Positions 23,163 through 31,159 of a DNA stretch of 35,074 nt are shown piece after piece. A program made the translations under genes and the position numbers. The notes below the pieces were generated by a model. That model searched no databases, was not told where the DNA came from, and worked only from the letters and a program-made list of their open reading frames with translations. This DNA comes from Treponema sp. (GTDB taxonomy: Bacteria; Spirochaetota; Spirochaetia; Treponematales; Treponemataceae). The stretch is from assembly GCA_016297805.1 (NCBI GenBank), contig JAEDFX010000010.1, forward strand, positions 1 through 35,074. Direction: 5' to 3'. How positions within the stretch are numbered: the first letter of the stretch is position 1; each line of letters begins with the position of its first letter.

Positions 23163-24506
23163 ATGAATAAAATATTAGGTTTATCTTTGCGTAACTTATC
23201 TCGCCAGAAAAGACGTAATGCAATTCTTGCTATTGCTATTGCATTTGGATTCTTTGTTGTAACTGCAATTGACGGCCTTACATCTGGTATGGTCAGCAAT
23301 CTTGAAGATCAGATTACTCAGCTTACTGGTGGTACAGTTCTTATTCAGGGATTGGAATGGTATCCTGCAGAAAGCGAAAACAGCAAGCCTTATGTAACTG
23401 CTATTGTTCGCGATAAAAATTATATTAGAAATCTTGTTGATGAAAATAAAATTGATTATAAGTATGTGTCATGTTATTCAATGAGTGGCGGACAGATTAT
23501 TTTTAATGGTAAAAAATCTATTGTCCAGATTTATGGCCGTGATCTTGATGATGAACATCTTATTGATTCCTTTAAGTTTACAGCTGGAGGAATGGAAGAA
23601 ACTTTTGCGGATCCTTATGGACTTATTATCAGTGATAAAACTGCTGAGTCTATGAATATTGAAGTTGGAGATCAGTTGATTTATACAACTACTACAATTC
23701 ATGGTCAGAATACAGTTGTTGATTTGAATGTTACTGGTATTATTGAATCAAACAGCTTTATGAACAGTATGATGGCTTACTGTGATATTGAAACAATTAA
23801 TCAGTTAGTAGGAATTCCAGAGGGAGGTTATTCAACTTTTACAATCTTCCTGAACAATAAAAATGATCAGGCAAAGGTTGCAAATCTTATTGAAACAAAG
23901 ATTCGTGCTGATGGAGTGAATGTTACAAGTCGTCTTGAAGCAATGCGAACAAATCCAACAAATATTGGAAAAGGTATTGAAAAACAGGTTGATGCTAAAA
24001 ACAATAAATGGGAAGGTACAATGTATGCAGTTGAAACTTTGTATGACGAAGTGCCTGCTATCAAATCTGTGTTGAGTATTGTTCATACAGTAACAACAGT
24101 GATTCTTCTTGTAATTCTTTTGATTGTAATGGTTGGTGTTTCAAATACTTATCGAATGGTTTTGTATGAACGTATCCGTGAAATTGGAACTATGCGTGCT
24201 CTTGGAATGAATGGCAAGGATACTAGAAAAGTGTTTACATATGAAGCAGTAATATTGTGTGTCCTTGGTGCATTTGCAGGTTTGCTTTTTGCAGTATTTG
24301 TCATGTTGATTATACATTTGATTCCTGTAAATAATGAAGCTTTGTCGTTCTTCCTGCATAACGGTCATTTTACCTTTAAGCTTTCTATTGGTTCTATTAT
24401 AATTCAATATATCTTGCTTATTGTTCTGACAACTCTTGCTGTTAGAAGTAGTGCTAAGACAGCCGCAAAAATGAGTCCGGCACAAGCATTAAGAACTGTA
24501 AAATAA
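23163..24506 (+). CDS. FtsX/LolE-type ABC permease
   Basis: The second permease of the system has 447 residues, with an N-terminal membrane helix (about 18-40), a periplasmic MacB-type domain, and three C-terminal helices (about 300-325, 355-382, 410-432). YERIREIGTMRALGMNGKD is the FtsX coupling helix. It lacks the Asp-rich insertion of its partner, so the two probably form an asymmetric heterodimer like LolC/LolE. It starts ten bases after the first permease with AGGAGAG ahead. Confidence 0.92.
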   Translation: MNKILGLSLRNLSRQKRRNAILAIAIAFGFFVVTAIDGLTSGMVSNLEDQITQLTGGTVLIQGLEWYPAESENSKPYVTAIVRDKNYIRNLVDENKIDYKYVSCYSMSGGQIIFNGKKSIVQIYGRDLDDEHLIDSFKFTAGGMEETFADPYGLIISDKTAESMNIEVGDQLIYTTTTIHGQNTVVDLNVTGIIESNSFMNSMMAYCDIETINQLVGIPEGGYSTFTIFLNNKNDQAKVANLIETKIRADGVNVTSRLEAMRTNPTNIGKGIEKQVDAKNNKWEGTMYAVETLYDEVPAIKSVLSIVHTVTTVILLVILLIVMVGVSNTYRMVLYERIREIGTMRALGMNGKDTRKVFTYEAVILCVLGAFAGLLFAVFVMLIIHLIPVNNEALSFFLHNGHFTFKLSIGSIIIQYILLIVLTTLAVRSSAKTAAKMSPAQALRTVK

Positions 24507-24529
24507 GTTGATATTAGGAGATAAATTTC

Positions 24530-25294
24530 ATGAAAAAGATTTTTGCATTTGTTTGTTCTGTTTTTTTTATTGCCGGGGCAGTTTTTGCTCAGGTTTCTAA
24601 CGATATATCAGAAAAATGTTTTAAAATTCTGGAATCTACAGATGATAATCTGGCATATCATGGGGATTATTCAGCTACAATTTCCCTTGTGATTGAAAAG
24701 CCTGGTAAACCAAAAGAGAATATCCAGTATAAAATCTTTGAACGTACTGACAAAGATTTAATGACAATTGTTCAGCTTTTTCCAGAAGCAGATAAAGGAA
24801 ATGGGTATCTTCGTGACGGAGATAATATCTGGTCGTATGATCCAATCAGCCGTAAATTTTCTCATACTTCATTGAAAGAAGCTCTTGGTGATTCAGATAT
24901 TAAACTTGATGATGTAGAACAGAATGATACACGCTGGCGTGATAATTATACTATTGCTGCATACGAAGAAGGTATGCTTGGAAAATTCTCTGTAGATATT
25001 ATTACTGTTTCTGCAAAAACAAATGAACCTTCTTATGTAAAATCAAAGTTTTATATTAGAAAGGATATTCCACTTGTGTTGAAGGAAGAAGATTTTTCTG
25101 GCTCTGATCGTTTGATGAGAACAATTCTTATTCCAAAATACTCAAAAGTTCCAGCTGGTTATGTGTCAACTCAGGCAATCATTCGTGATGAATTGAATAA
25201 GGGGGAACAGACTCAGCAGGTAATTTCAGATTTAACATTTGATACATTACCTGATAAAATTTTCACAAAAGCTTACCTAGAGGGATTAAACTAG
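24530..25294 (+). CDS. LolA-like outer-membrane lipoprotein-sorting family protein
   Basis: A 254-residue periplasmic protein with a signal peptide (MKKIFAFVCSVFFIAGAVFA, cleavage before Q). The body fits the LolA-like family often annotated as outer membrane lipoprotein-sorting protein: YKIFERTDKDLMTIVQLFP, KGNGYLRDGDNIWSYDPISR, then RWRDNYTIAAYEE and FYIRKDIPLVLKEEDFSGS, a pattern of long antiparallel strands forming a hydrophobic cup. It likely carries lipoproteins or lipids from the ABC complex across the periplasm. It follows the permeases by 23 bases and precedes the barrel gene by one base. Confidence 0.88.
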   Translation: MKKIFAFVCSVFFIAGAVFAQVSNDISEKCFKILESTDDNLAYHGDYSATISLVIEKPGKPKENIQYKIFERTDKDLMTIVQLFPEADKGNGYLRDGDNIWSYDPISRKFSHTSLKEALGDSDIKLDDVEQNDTRWRDNYTIAAYEEGMLGKFSVDIITVSAKTNEPSYVKSKFYIRKDIPLVLKEEDFSGSDRLMRTILIPKYSKVPAGYVSTQAIIRDELNKGEQTQQVISDLTFDTLPDKIFTKAYLEGLN

Positions 25295-25295
25295 T

Positions 25296-26687
25296 ATGAA
25301 AAAATATATTTCGATATTTTTAGTTTCGCTTTTTGCAATAACTGGTTTTGCTCAGACAGATGATGATTTGTTTGGTGGCTCAGATGATGATTTTTTTGCT
25401 GATGATGGAATTGAAGTTGTAGAAAATGTAACTGCAAAATCTGAATTAAGTAAAGGTTCATTGTTTGAAGCAGGCTCTATTAAAATTGGTGGAAGAATAG
25501 ATGCATCTATTGCAACTTCAACAGTTCTTTCTGCAGATGATGATAAAGATTTTGGTGAGCATCTTAAAGATACTTCGCTTAATCCAACATTAAGTTCTTT
25601 CTTGTCGGTTGATGCACGTCCAACTGAAATCTTACGTTTGTATACAAAGTTTGGTTTTGGTTATCCTTATGTTGATAAGGCAACAGCATATTTAAATGCT
25701 ACATCAAGTGACTTAGATGATATTGCAAAGAAAATACCTGTTTTAGCAGCAGATGGTTCTTTTGCTCTTGTAACACCTGTTACCTTATCTGTTTCAAACT
25801 ATTTCAAGGTAAAGGAAGTCTTTACAGATTTTTCTGTAGCAGACAGAGCTTTTTTCCGTTTTGGATTGCATACAGTTACATGGGGAACAGGATATTTCTT
25901 TAGTCCAGTTTCTGACATAATCAATGCTTCTTCAATTAATCCAGAAGATGCTGATGCACAGGTTGATGGCGTATTGAATCTTAGAACACAGGTTACTTTT
26001 CCTGATTCTCAGAACTGTTTGTGGGCTTATGTAATTCCTTCTTCATCTTTAAAGGCTATTGATACAGCTTTTGCTGCAAAATATGATTTGGTTCTTGGTG
26101 GATGGGAAATTGGTTTGGGAGGATATTACAAATATCAGAATTCTCCAAAGGTTGTGTTAACTGCTTCTGGAAGCTTGAAAAAATGTACTATTTTTGGTGA
26201 ATTAGTTTACCGTTATGGTGCAGATTCTGAATGGCTTGAAAACACAGACTGGGATGATAAAAAGAATATTATTCAGGCAACTGCTGGTGTAAGTTATATG
26301 TTCAAAGATCCACAGATTATGATTGCTGGACAGTATTACTATGACGGTAATGACAGAGATATGAAACATGAATATTTTACTTATGGTCATAATCTTGCGG
26401 CAATGGTTAATTTTGGAAAAATTCTTGGAAATACTGATTTGACTGCAACCTTATTTGGTATGGTAAACTTTGGTAAAGAAGATTTGCCAGATATGTATAA
26501 GGCAATGCTTGATCAGCTTGGAATGGGAAGCTTTGTTAATACAGCAACATTCTCTGGCACAATCAATTATACACCATTCAAGAACTTTGCAATTGGCTTT
26601 GGTCCATACATAACTTTGTATGCATGGGACGAAAAGCCAGTTGTTGCTGCAAAGCTTACTGCTACTCTTGGTGGTGGAAAGTTCTAG
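25296..26687 (+). CDS. Probable beta-barrel outer-membrane protein with acidic N-terminal motif
   Basis: A 463-residue protein with signal peptide (MKKYISIFLVSLFAITGFA). The mature N-terminus is very acidic: QTDDDLFGGSDDDFFADDG at residues 20-38. The rest shows alternating amphipathic strands, many with aromatic ends (GGWEIGLGGYYKYQ, ITLYAWDEKPVVAAKLTATL), and ends in Phe (GGGKF), the usual C-terminal signal for BAM-assembled barrels. It is the last gene of the Lol-like operon and may be the outer-membrane receiver or a dedicated cargo. The stop shares a CTAG with the convergent GH27 gene. Family not recognised with certainty. Confidence 0.8.
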   Translation: MKKYISIFLVSLFAITGFAQTDDDLFGGSDDDFFADDGIEVVENVTAKSELSKGSLFEAGSIKIGGRIDASIATSTVLSADDDKDFGEHLKDTSLNPTLSSFLSVDARPTEILRLYTKFGFGYPYVDKATAYLNATSSDLDDIAKKIPVLAADGSFALVTPVTLSVSNYFKVKEVFTDFSVADRAFFRFGLHTVTWGTGYFFSPVSDIINASSINPEDADAQVDGVLNLRTQVTFPDSQNCLWAYVIPSSSLKAIDTAFAAKYDLVLGGWEIGLGGYYKYQNSPKVVLTASGSLKKCTIFGELVYRYGADSEWLENTDWDDKKNIIQATAGVSYMFKDPQIMIAGQYYYDGNDRDMKHEYFTYGHNLAAMVNFGKILGNTDLTATLFGMVNFGKEDLPDMYKAMLDQLGMGSFVNTATFSGTINYTPFKNFAIGFGPYITLYAWDEKPVVAAKLTATLGGGKF

Positions 26688-28009
26688 TTAATACTAATCT
26701 TAAGCGCCTTACATGAGTGAGGCGCTATTTTAAATTCTGCTTTAGCTCCCAAATCCTTCTTTTCCCACAAATCACGAATATTGTCTTTGTCACTTACAGT
26801 CAGATTGAGTTTTACAGTTTGTTCTTCTTCTGAAAGATTGAATAAACATTCGTAATAAGATGTTTGATTTTCACATTCACTAATCCATGTAACTACATTA
26901 TCGTTGCAACTGGCACTTGCCTGATATGCAGGAAGAGAATTTTTGTTCATGGCAAGAATTTCTTCGTTTGTAAGGAGACTTAGATTAAAATCATCCAACT
27001 GAGGAAGGTCTGTACCAATCATTAGAGGAGCACGGAAAATACTCCAAAGTGTAATCATTGTTCGGGTTTCTTCCTGTGTGAATTTACATTTCCATCCTTT
27101 ATTGTCTGGACTGGTCATGTCACCCCAACCGTAACCAAGAACATTCATAGGAAGCATGTCGCAATCTGGCCAGTTTCCATTTCCTACATGACTCTGCCAT
27201 ACTTCACAACGTTCAAACATAGCTTTTAGGAGACGCCATTCATCCCAGAAATCATCTGTAATGCGCCACATATTTGCATAAGTTTTGTAATGATGAGCCT
27301 TTTCAATGACTGCAGGTCCAGGACTAAGAGAAAGTACCATTGAACGTCCACAATTTTCAATTGCCTTTGCCATCATTTCAATTTCTTTTCCTGCAGAGTA
27401 TGGATTATTTGGATACATATTTGTGTTGCAGATATCATCAACTTTTACATAATCAACGTTCCATTGTGCATAAAGTTCGAATATGGAATCATAGTAGTCC
27501 TGACCATATTTACTGTTTGCATCAACACCGTACATATCAGGATTCCATTTACTTAATGAGTATGGATTTGCTACCATATCTGCTGTGATTTTAGAACCGT
27601 CATGTGTTTTTATAGGTAGGTGATCATGGGCAGCAAATCTAGGAATACCGCGCATGATATGAATACCAAATTTCAAACCTAAGGAATGAATATAATCTGC
27701 TAAAGGCTTGAAGCCTTCTCCATTGGCAGAAGATGGGAAACGATTAGGCGCTGGAATCTGGCGAGAGAATTCATCAATACAAAAACGACTGAATGGAATG
27801 TATTGAATATTTTCTTTGTTGCGTTTTCCTGCATCAGGATCTGACCATTGAATATCAATTACAACATATTCCCAGCCGTATTTTTTAAGATTTTTTGCCA
27901 TGTAGTCTGCATTGGCTCGCACCTGCTGTTCGTTTACTGTAGTATTATAATAATCGTAACTGTTCCAGCCCATTGGTGGGAATGGAGCGGCGTCATTTTT
28001 ATTATACAT
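26684..28009 (-). CDS. GH27 family glycoside hydrolase (alpha-galactosidase-like)
   Basis: A 441-residue enzyme. PPMGWNSYDYY at residues 11-21 is the GH27 hallmark. The nucleophile should be D191 in VDYVKVDD, and the acid/base D253 in WRITDDFWD, matching the retaining mechanism. A TIM barrel (about 1-345) is followed by a C-terminal beta-sandwich. No signal peptide is present, so it probably acts in the cytoplasm on imported oligosaccharides. Substrate could be alpha-galactoside or beta-L-arabinopyranoside; sequence alone does not decide. The ribosome-binding site GGAGG lies directly after a terminator-like hairpin. Its final codons hold the terminator of the convergent operon. Confidence 0.93.
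   Translation of the reverse strand: MYNKNDAAPFPPMGWNSYDYYNTTVNEQQVRANADYMAKNLKKYGWEYVVIDIQWSDPDAGKRNKENIQYIPFSRFCIDEFSRQIPAPNRFPSSANGEGFKPLADYIHSLGLKFGIHIMRGIPRFAAHDHLPIKTHDGSKITADMVANPYSLSKWNPDMYGVDANSKYGQDYYDSIFELYAQWNVDYVKVDDICNTNMYPNNPYSAGKEIEMMAKAIENCGRSMVLSLSPGPAVIEKAHHYKTYANMWRITDDFWDEWRLLKAMFERCEVWQSHVGNGNWPDCDMLPMNVLGYGWGDMTSPDNKGWKCKFTQEETRTMITLWSIFRAPLMIGTDLPQLDDFNLSLLTNEEILAMNKNSLPAYQASASCNDNVVTWISECENQTSYYECLFNLSEEEQTVKLNLTVSDKDNIRDLWEKKDLGAKAEFKIAPHSCKALKISIN
26703..26731 (+). terminator. Terminator of the Lol-like operon, inside the GH27 coding sequence
   Basis: AGCGCCTTAC (26703-26712), loop ATGA, GTGAGGCGCT (26717-26726), giving ten pairs including one G-U, then ATTTTAAATT. 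It lies 16 bases after the barrel-gene stop but within the minus-strand GH27 gene, where it encodes APHSCKAL. The T-tract is short (4 T after an A), so it is weaker than the others. Confidence 0.65.
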
Positions 28010-28023
28010 ATAGAAACCTCCAT

Positions 28024-28055
28024 AAAAAAAGCACCATGCAAAAATGCATGATGCT
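28024..28055 (-). terminator. Terminator-like hairpin abutting the GH27 ribosome-binding site
   Basis: On the minus strand the arms AGCATCATGCA (28055-28045) and TGCATGGTGCT (28040-28030) pair with one mismatch around a TTTT loop, followed by a run of T to 28024. The Shine-Dalgarno of the GH27 gene (GGAGG) begins about two bases later. It is either the terminator of the upstream ComFB-domain gene or an attenuator controlling GH27. A TATACA (about 28059-28054) just upstream could be a -10 box for a transcript that begins with this hairpin. Confidence 0.7.
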
Positions 28056-28079
28056 GTATAAATTTAATTTGAAATGTTT

Positions 28080-28772
28080 TTATTTGAATAAAACAATGTC
28101 TGGTAATTTTACTGAATAAACAGAATTTAATTCGTTTCTTACACGTGCTTCACTTGTGATAGGCATATCAAAATGATAAACCTGTTCTGAATAGCCAGCT
28201 GCAGAAACTTCAATTGAGAAATTGAATTGTTTTGTAATGTTTTCACTTTCTGCAGGCATAGATTTCATCCAAAAACTGAAAGAACCGTTAGTGCTTTTTA
28301 CAGTTGTATAAGGGTTTGACCAAGTCATATCAACCATATCAGCAACATTTCCTTCGCATTTAAGAAGGATAGTAGCATTTGGAATTGGTTCAAAAGAATT
28401 TCCGTCTAAAACAGTTCCTGTAAAAGTGCAGAAATTGAAGGCTGGAGAGTCATTTTCTTGAATAGTACAGTTCTTTCTGTCTTGTGTATGGAATGGTCTT
28501 TTTGTTGAGCTTACAATTCTCATGCCTTCCATAGCAATTGCTTCAATATCTGCTGTTATCTGTCCGTTTTCAAGTTCATTTGTTGTGTGTGCTACACCGC
28601 GTCCAGAAACAACGTATTTTGGAGGGATTCGGTTAAGTACATAACTTACTGTATCTAAACGACAGTTTTCACAATCACAAGAAAGCCACTTAACCTTCTC
28701 GCTTTTTACATGATCATATAATTGATTTACGGTAAGATTTACAATTTCTTCCATCATGTTGTGTACATTCAT
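28080..28772 (-). CDS. ComFB-domain protein fused to an Ig/carboxypeptidase-regulatory-like domain
   Basis: The first 95 residues of this 230-residue protein match the ComFB family: MMEEIVNLTVNQLYDHV, the Cys cluster C32-x-C34-x2-C37 followed by LDTVSYVLNRIPPKYV. ComFB-like proteins have been reported as cyclic-dinucleotide receptors in cyanobacteria and other bacteria; I cannot confirm binding here. The second half (about 115-230) begins FTGTVLDGNSFEPIPNATIL, the pattern of a carboxypeptidase-regulatory-like beta-sandwich, and has SFSFWMKSMP and VSAAGYSEQVYHF. There is no signal peptide. A consensus promoter and AGGAG precede it. It may be co-transcribed with GH27. Confidence 0.8.
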   Translation of the reverse strand: MNVHNMMEEIVNLTVNQLYDHVKSEKVKWLSCDCENCRLDTVSYVLNRIPPKYVVSGRGVAHTTNELENGQITADIEAIAMEGMRIVSSTKRPFHTQDRKNCTIQENDSPAFNFCTFTGTVLDGNSFEPIPNATILLKCEGNVADMVDMTWSNPYTTVKSTNGSFSFWMKSMPAESENITKQFNFSIEVSAAGYSEQVYHFDMPITSEARVRNELNSVYSVKLPDIVLFK

Positions 28773-28796
28773 TTTTTACTCCTAAATATTCTATAC

Positions 28797-28825
28797 ATTA
28801 TAATTCAGTTTTTAAGAATGCTCAA
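28797..28825 (-). promoter_or_regulatory. Sigma70-type promoter of the ComFB-domain gene
   Basis: On the minus strand TTGAGC (28820-28825), a 17-bp spacer and perfect TATAAT (28797-28802). The predicted leader is about 20 nt and contains AGGAG before the ATG at 28772. It is divergent from the clpP promoter, with 14 bp between the two -35 boxes. Confidence 0.7.
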
Positions 28826-28839
28826 TGTAATTTTTTCAA

Positions 28840-28868
28840 TTGCCAATAGACCTTATTTTTATTATATT
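28840..28868 (+). promoter_or_regulatory. Sigma70-type promoter of clpP, probably leaderless
   Basis: TTGCCA (28840-28845), 17-bp spacer, TATATT (28863-28868), then TATAGT and the ATG at 28875. Transcription is expected to start at or next to the A of the start codon; no Shine-Dalgarno is present. Confidence 0.7.
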
Positions 28869-28874
28869 TATAGT

Positions 28875-29492
28875 ATGGCAACAAAATCAATTTATACAGT
28901 TCCTCTTTTTGATGATGAGGAAGAAGAAAAAAAACAGAAAGCACCAGAACAGTTTTCAGATAAGTTTTTAAAAACAAGACAGATTATTTTGACTGGTGAA
29001 ATCAATAAGGATTTGGCTGACTCTATTGTTCGCCAGCTGCTTATTTTGGATTCAGAAGACGAAAAAGCTCCAATTTATATGTACATTGACTCTCCTGGTG
29101 GTGATGTTGATGCCGGCTTTGCAATCTTTGATATGATTCGTTATGTAAAAGCTCCTGTATATCTTATTGGAATGGGCTTGATTGCATCTGCTGCTACTTT
29201 GGTATTGCTGGCAGTTGAGAAGGAGCATCGTTTAGGATTACCAAACAGTCGTTACCTCATTCATCAGCCTCTTGGTGGAATGCGCGGTGTTGCAACAGAT
29301 ATTGAAATTTATGCAAAAGATATGGAAAAAATCCGTGCTAAATTGAATAAGCTGATTGCAGATGAAACTGGTACTCCTCTTGAACAGGTTACAAAGGATA
29401 CAGAACGAGATTACTGGCTTGATTCAGAAGAAGCTGTAAAATATGGCCTTATCAGCAAAATTATAAAGACTCGTTCCGAATTAAATAAATAA
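28875..29492 (+). CDS. clpP: ClpP-family serine protease
   Basis: ClpP forms the tetradecameric proteolytic chamber used with Clp ATPases. Start set at ATG 28875 (MATKSIYTVPLFDDE), giving 205 residues; the open frame continues upstream but that part is hydrophobic and covers the promoter. The triad is S105 (GLIASAATLVLL), H130 (YLIHQPLGG) and D179 (TERDYWLD). The N-terminus differs from classical ClpP: an acidic/Lys-rich stretch FDDEEEEKKQKAPEQF precedes KTRQIILTGEI, so this may be a second or divergent ClpP paralogue. First gene of a four-gene set. Confidence 0.92.
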   Translation: MATKSIYTVPLFDDEEEEKKQKAPEQFSDKFLKTRQIILTGEINKDLADSIVRQLLILDSEDEKAPIYMYIDSPGGDVDAGFAIFDMIRYVKAPVYLIGMGLIASAATLVLLAVEKEHRLGLPNSRYLIHQPLGGMRGVATDIEIYAKDMEKIRAKLNKLIADETGTPLEQVTKDTERDYWLDSEEAVKYGLISKIIKTRSELNK

Positions 29493-29493
29493 A

Positions 29494-30387
29494 ATGACCT
29501 TTACACTGACTGAAGAACTTACAGATAGTATTATCTCTGCAATGGAAAATCAGGAAACAGTTTTTGTTGTAGATGCTAAGGCAAATCAGTTGGTGGTTCA
29601 GGAATCTAATCCTGATGAAGATATTTATTACAGTTTGCCTGAATGGAGACCAGCAGACGGTTTTTCAATTCGTGAAGATTTTGTAAAACAACTTCATGCA
29701 CCGCTTGCTCATGATGAATTACAGAACGTCTTGCATTCAGGAAGGGGGGTATTCAAAGGTTTTAGAAACGTATTAAAAAATTATCCAGATATTGATAAAC
29801 GATGGCATATTTATAAGTACAGAATTATGTCAGCACGTGTCAATGAATGGTACAATTCTTTGAGAGAGATTTGGGGACTTGAGAAATTAGATCAGCTGAT
29901 GGAATCTGATGATGCGTTAGTGCATGATGATTTTTCATTCAAGGAATATGATTCAGAGGCTGATAAAAAATCAATCCTTTTTAATATTACAGCAAGTAAT
30001 TGTGATGAAAGTGAACTTCCGTTTGAGGTTGGTGAAGCAATTGTTGAAATGTGGAAAAATCGGTTTGAAAAAGATGGTTCTACAGAAAAAATAGGATATG
30101 TTTGCTACAGCCATTCAGATGAGTTTGCTGGATGTATAACTGCATCACGAATACTTGAGAATCAGGAAAAGATTATGGTTATAACCAGTCTTTTTGTTCC
30201 TGAACAATTCCGTGGGCTTGGAATATTTACAGAACTATTATCAATGTGTATTTCAAAACTTCAGTCCTGTAGGAAAAAGTGGGTTTTACTGCCCGAATAT
30301 TTAGTGCCAGAAATTATTCAGCCGTTATTAACACGTACAGGCTTTGAGAGAAAACAATCTGGCTACATTCTTTTTTTAGGAGATTAA
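29494..30387 (+). CDS. UPF0158-GNAT fusion protein
   Basis: The 297-residue protein has an N-terminal half (about 1-140) resembling UPF0158: DIYYSLPEWRPADGFSIRED, LHSGRGVFKGFRNVLKNYPD and KRWHIYKYRIMSARVNEWY. The C-terminal half (about 160-297) looks like a GNAT N-acetyltransferase, with the acetyl-CoA loop Q-x-x-G-x-G in VPEQFRGLGIFTELLS and a C-terminal RTGFERKQSGYILF. The acceptor is unknown. It starts one base after clpP with no ribosome-binding site, so translation is probably coupled to clpP. Confidence 0.75.
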   Translation: MTFTLTEELTDSIISAMENQETVFVVDAKANQLVVQESNPDEDIYYSLPEWRPADGFSIREDFVKQLHAPLAHDELQNVLHSGRGVFKGFRNVLKNYPDIDKRWHIYKYRIMSARVNEWYNSLREIWGLEKLDQLMESDDALVHDDFSFKEYDSEADKKSILFNITASNCDESELPFEVGEAIVEMWKNRFEKDGSTEKIGYVCYSHSDEFAGCITASRILENQEKIMVITSLFVPEQFRGLGIFTELLSMCISKLQSCRKKWVLLPEYLVPEIIQPLLTRTGFERKQSGYILFLGD

Positions 30388-30390
30388 AAA

Positions 30391-31158
30391 ATGGCATTCA
30401 ATCGTGAATTCGAAATTAACGAAGCACAGGTTGCAGATTTACTTCAGTCAGCAACAAACAAAGTTAGAACAACAGAGGATGTAGATGTTCTTACAGATTT
30501 GAACAAACTTTTTAAGAAGAACGTTCCACTTACTGTTCGTAAATATGTGATTGCATATTTGTTGAAGGATGCTTTAAAACATTATCATTCATTTGGAAAT
30601 AATGCTCGTAGAGATCGTAATGATCGCAACGAAAGAAATAACCGTGGTAAATCTGAATCGAAGGCTCCACGTAATGAAAAGCCAGCTGTAGAAGCAGTTG
30701 CAGAAGTTACAGAACAGGCAGAAGAAAGACCTCGTCATCCTCGTGTTGAAATTCCAGAAGCAGAAGCTACATCAATCTTTATAAGTATTGGAAAAAACCG
30801 TCGTGTTTATCCTCGTGATTTAGTTGGCCTTCTTATTGCTGTTGGTGGAATTGATCGTGAACGCATCGGAGATATTAAGGTTCTTGCAAATTATTCATTT
30901 GTACAGCTTTATACTGCTGATGCACAGACTGCTATTGATAAATTAAATGGTTACGACTATCGTGGACGTAAATTGGCTGTAAGCTATAGCCGCCAGAAAT
31001 CAGAAGAAGAAGGAGCAGATGAAACACAGTCTGTTATTGCTTCTGGTTTTGCTGGTTCTGAATCAATTTCAGAACAGGAAATGGCTGCTGAAGACGCTGC
31101 TGCTTATGCCGCAGCAGAAAAGGCTGCAGCTGATAAAGAACCTTTTGCTGGTGTATAA
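30391..31158 (+). CDS. DbpA-type RNA-binding domain protein without helicase core
   Basis: A 255-residue protein. Residues 126-202 match the DbpA C-terminal RNA-binding domain (TSIFISIGKNRRVYPRDLVG, NYSFVQLYTADAQTAIDKL, YRGRKLAVSYSR), normally attached to a DEAD-box helicase, yet no helicase motifs are present. An N-terminal helical region (1-66) leads to an Arg/Asn-rich linker (NNARRDRNDRNERNNRGK), and an Ala/Glu-rich tail ends the protein. It probably binds structured RNA. AGGAG precedes the ATG; the MBL gene follows after one base. Confidence 0.82.
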   Translation: MAFNREFEINEAQVADLLQSATNKVRTTEDVDVLTDLNKLFKKNVPLTVRKYVIAYLLKDALKHYHSFGNNARRDRNDRNERNNRGKSESKAPRNEKPAVEAVAEVTEQAEERPRHPRVEIPEAEATSIFISIGKNRRVYPRDLVGLLIAVGGIDRERIGDIKVLANYSFVQLYTADAQTAIDKLNGYDYRGRKLAVSYSRQKSEEEGADETQSVIASGFAGSESISEQEMAAEDAAAYAAAEKAAADKEPFAGV

Positions 31159-31159
31159 A

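Noticed and set aside
28722..28874. N-terminal extension of clpP in the longer open frame
   Set aside because: It is rich in Ile, Phe, Tyr and His unlike any ClpP, and contains the promoter; ATG 28875 gives the usual start.
31019..31159. N-terminal extension of the metallo-beta-lactamase-fold protein
   Set aside because: It is the DbpA-domain gene read in another frame, a Leu-rich artefact; ATG 31160 matches family homology.
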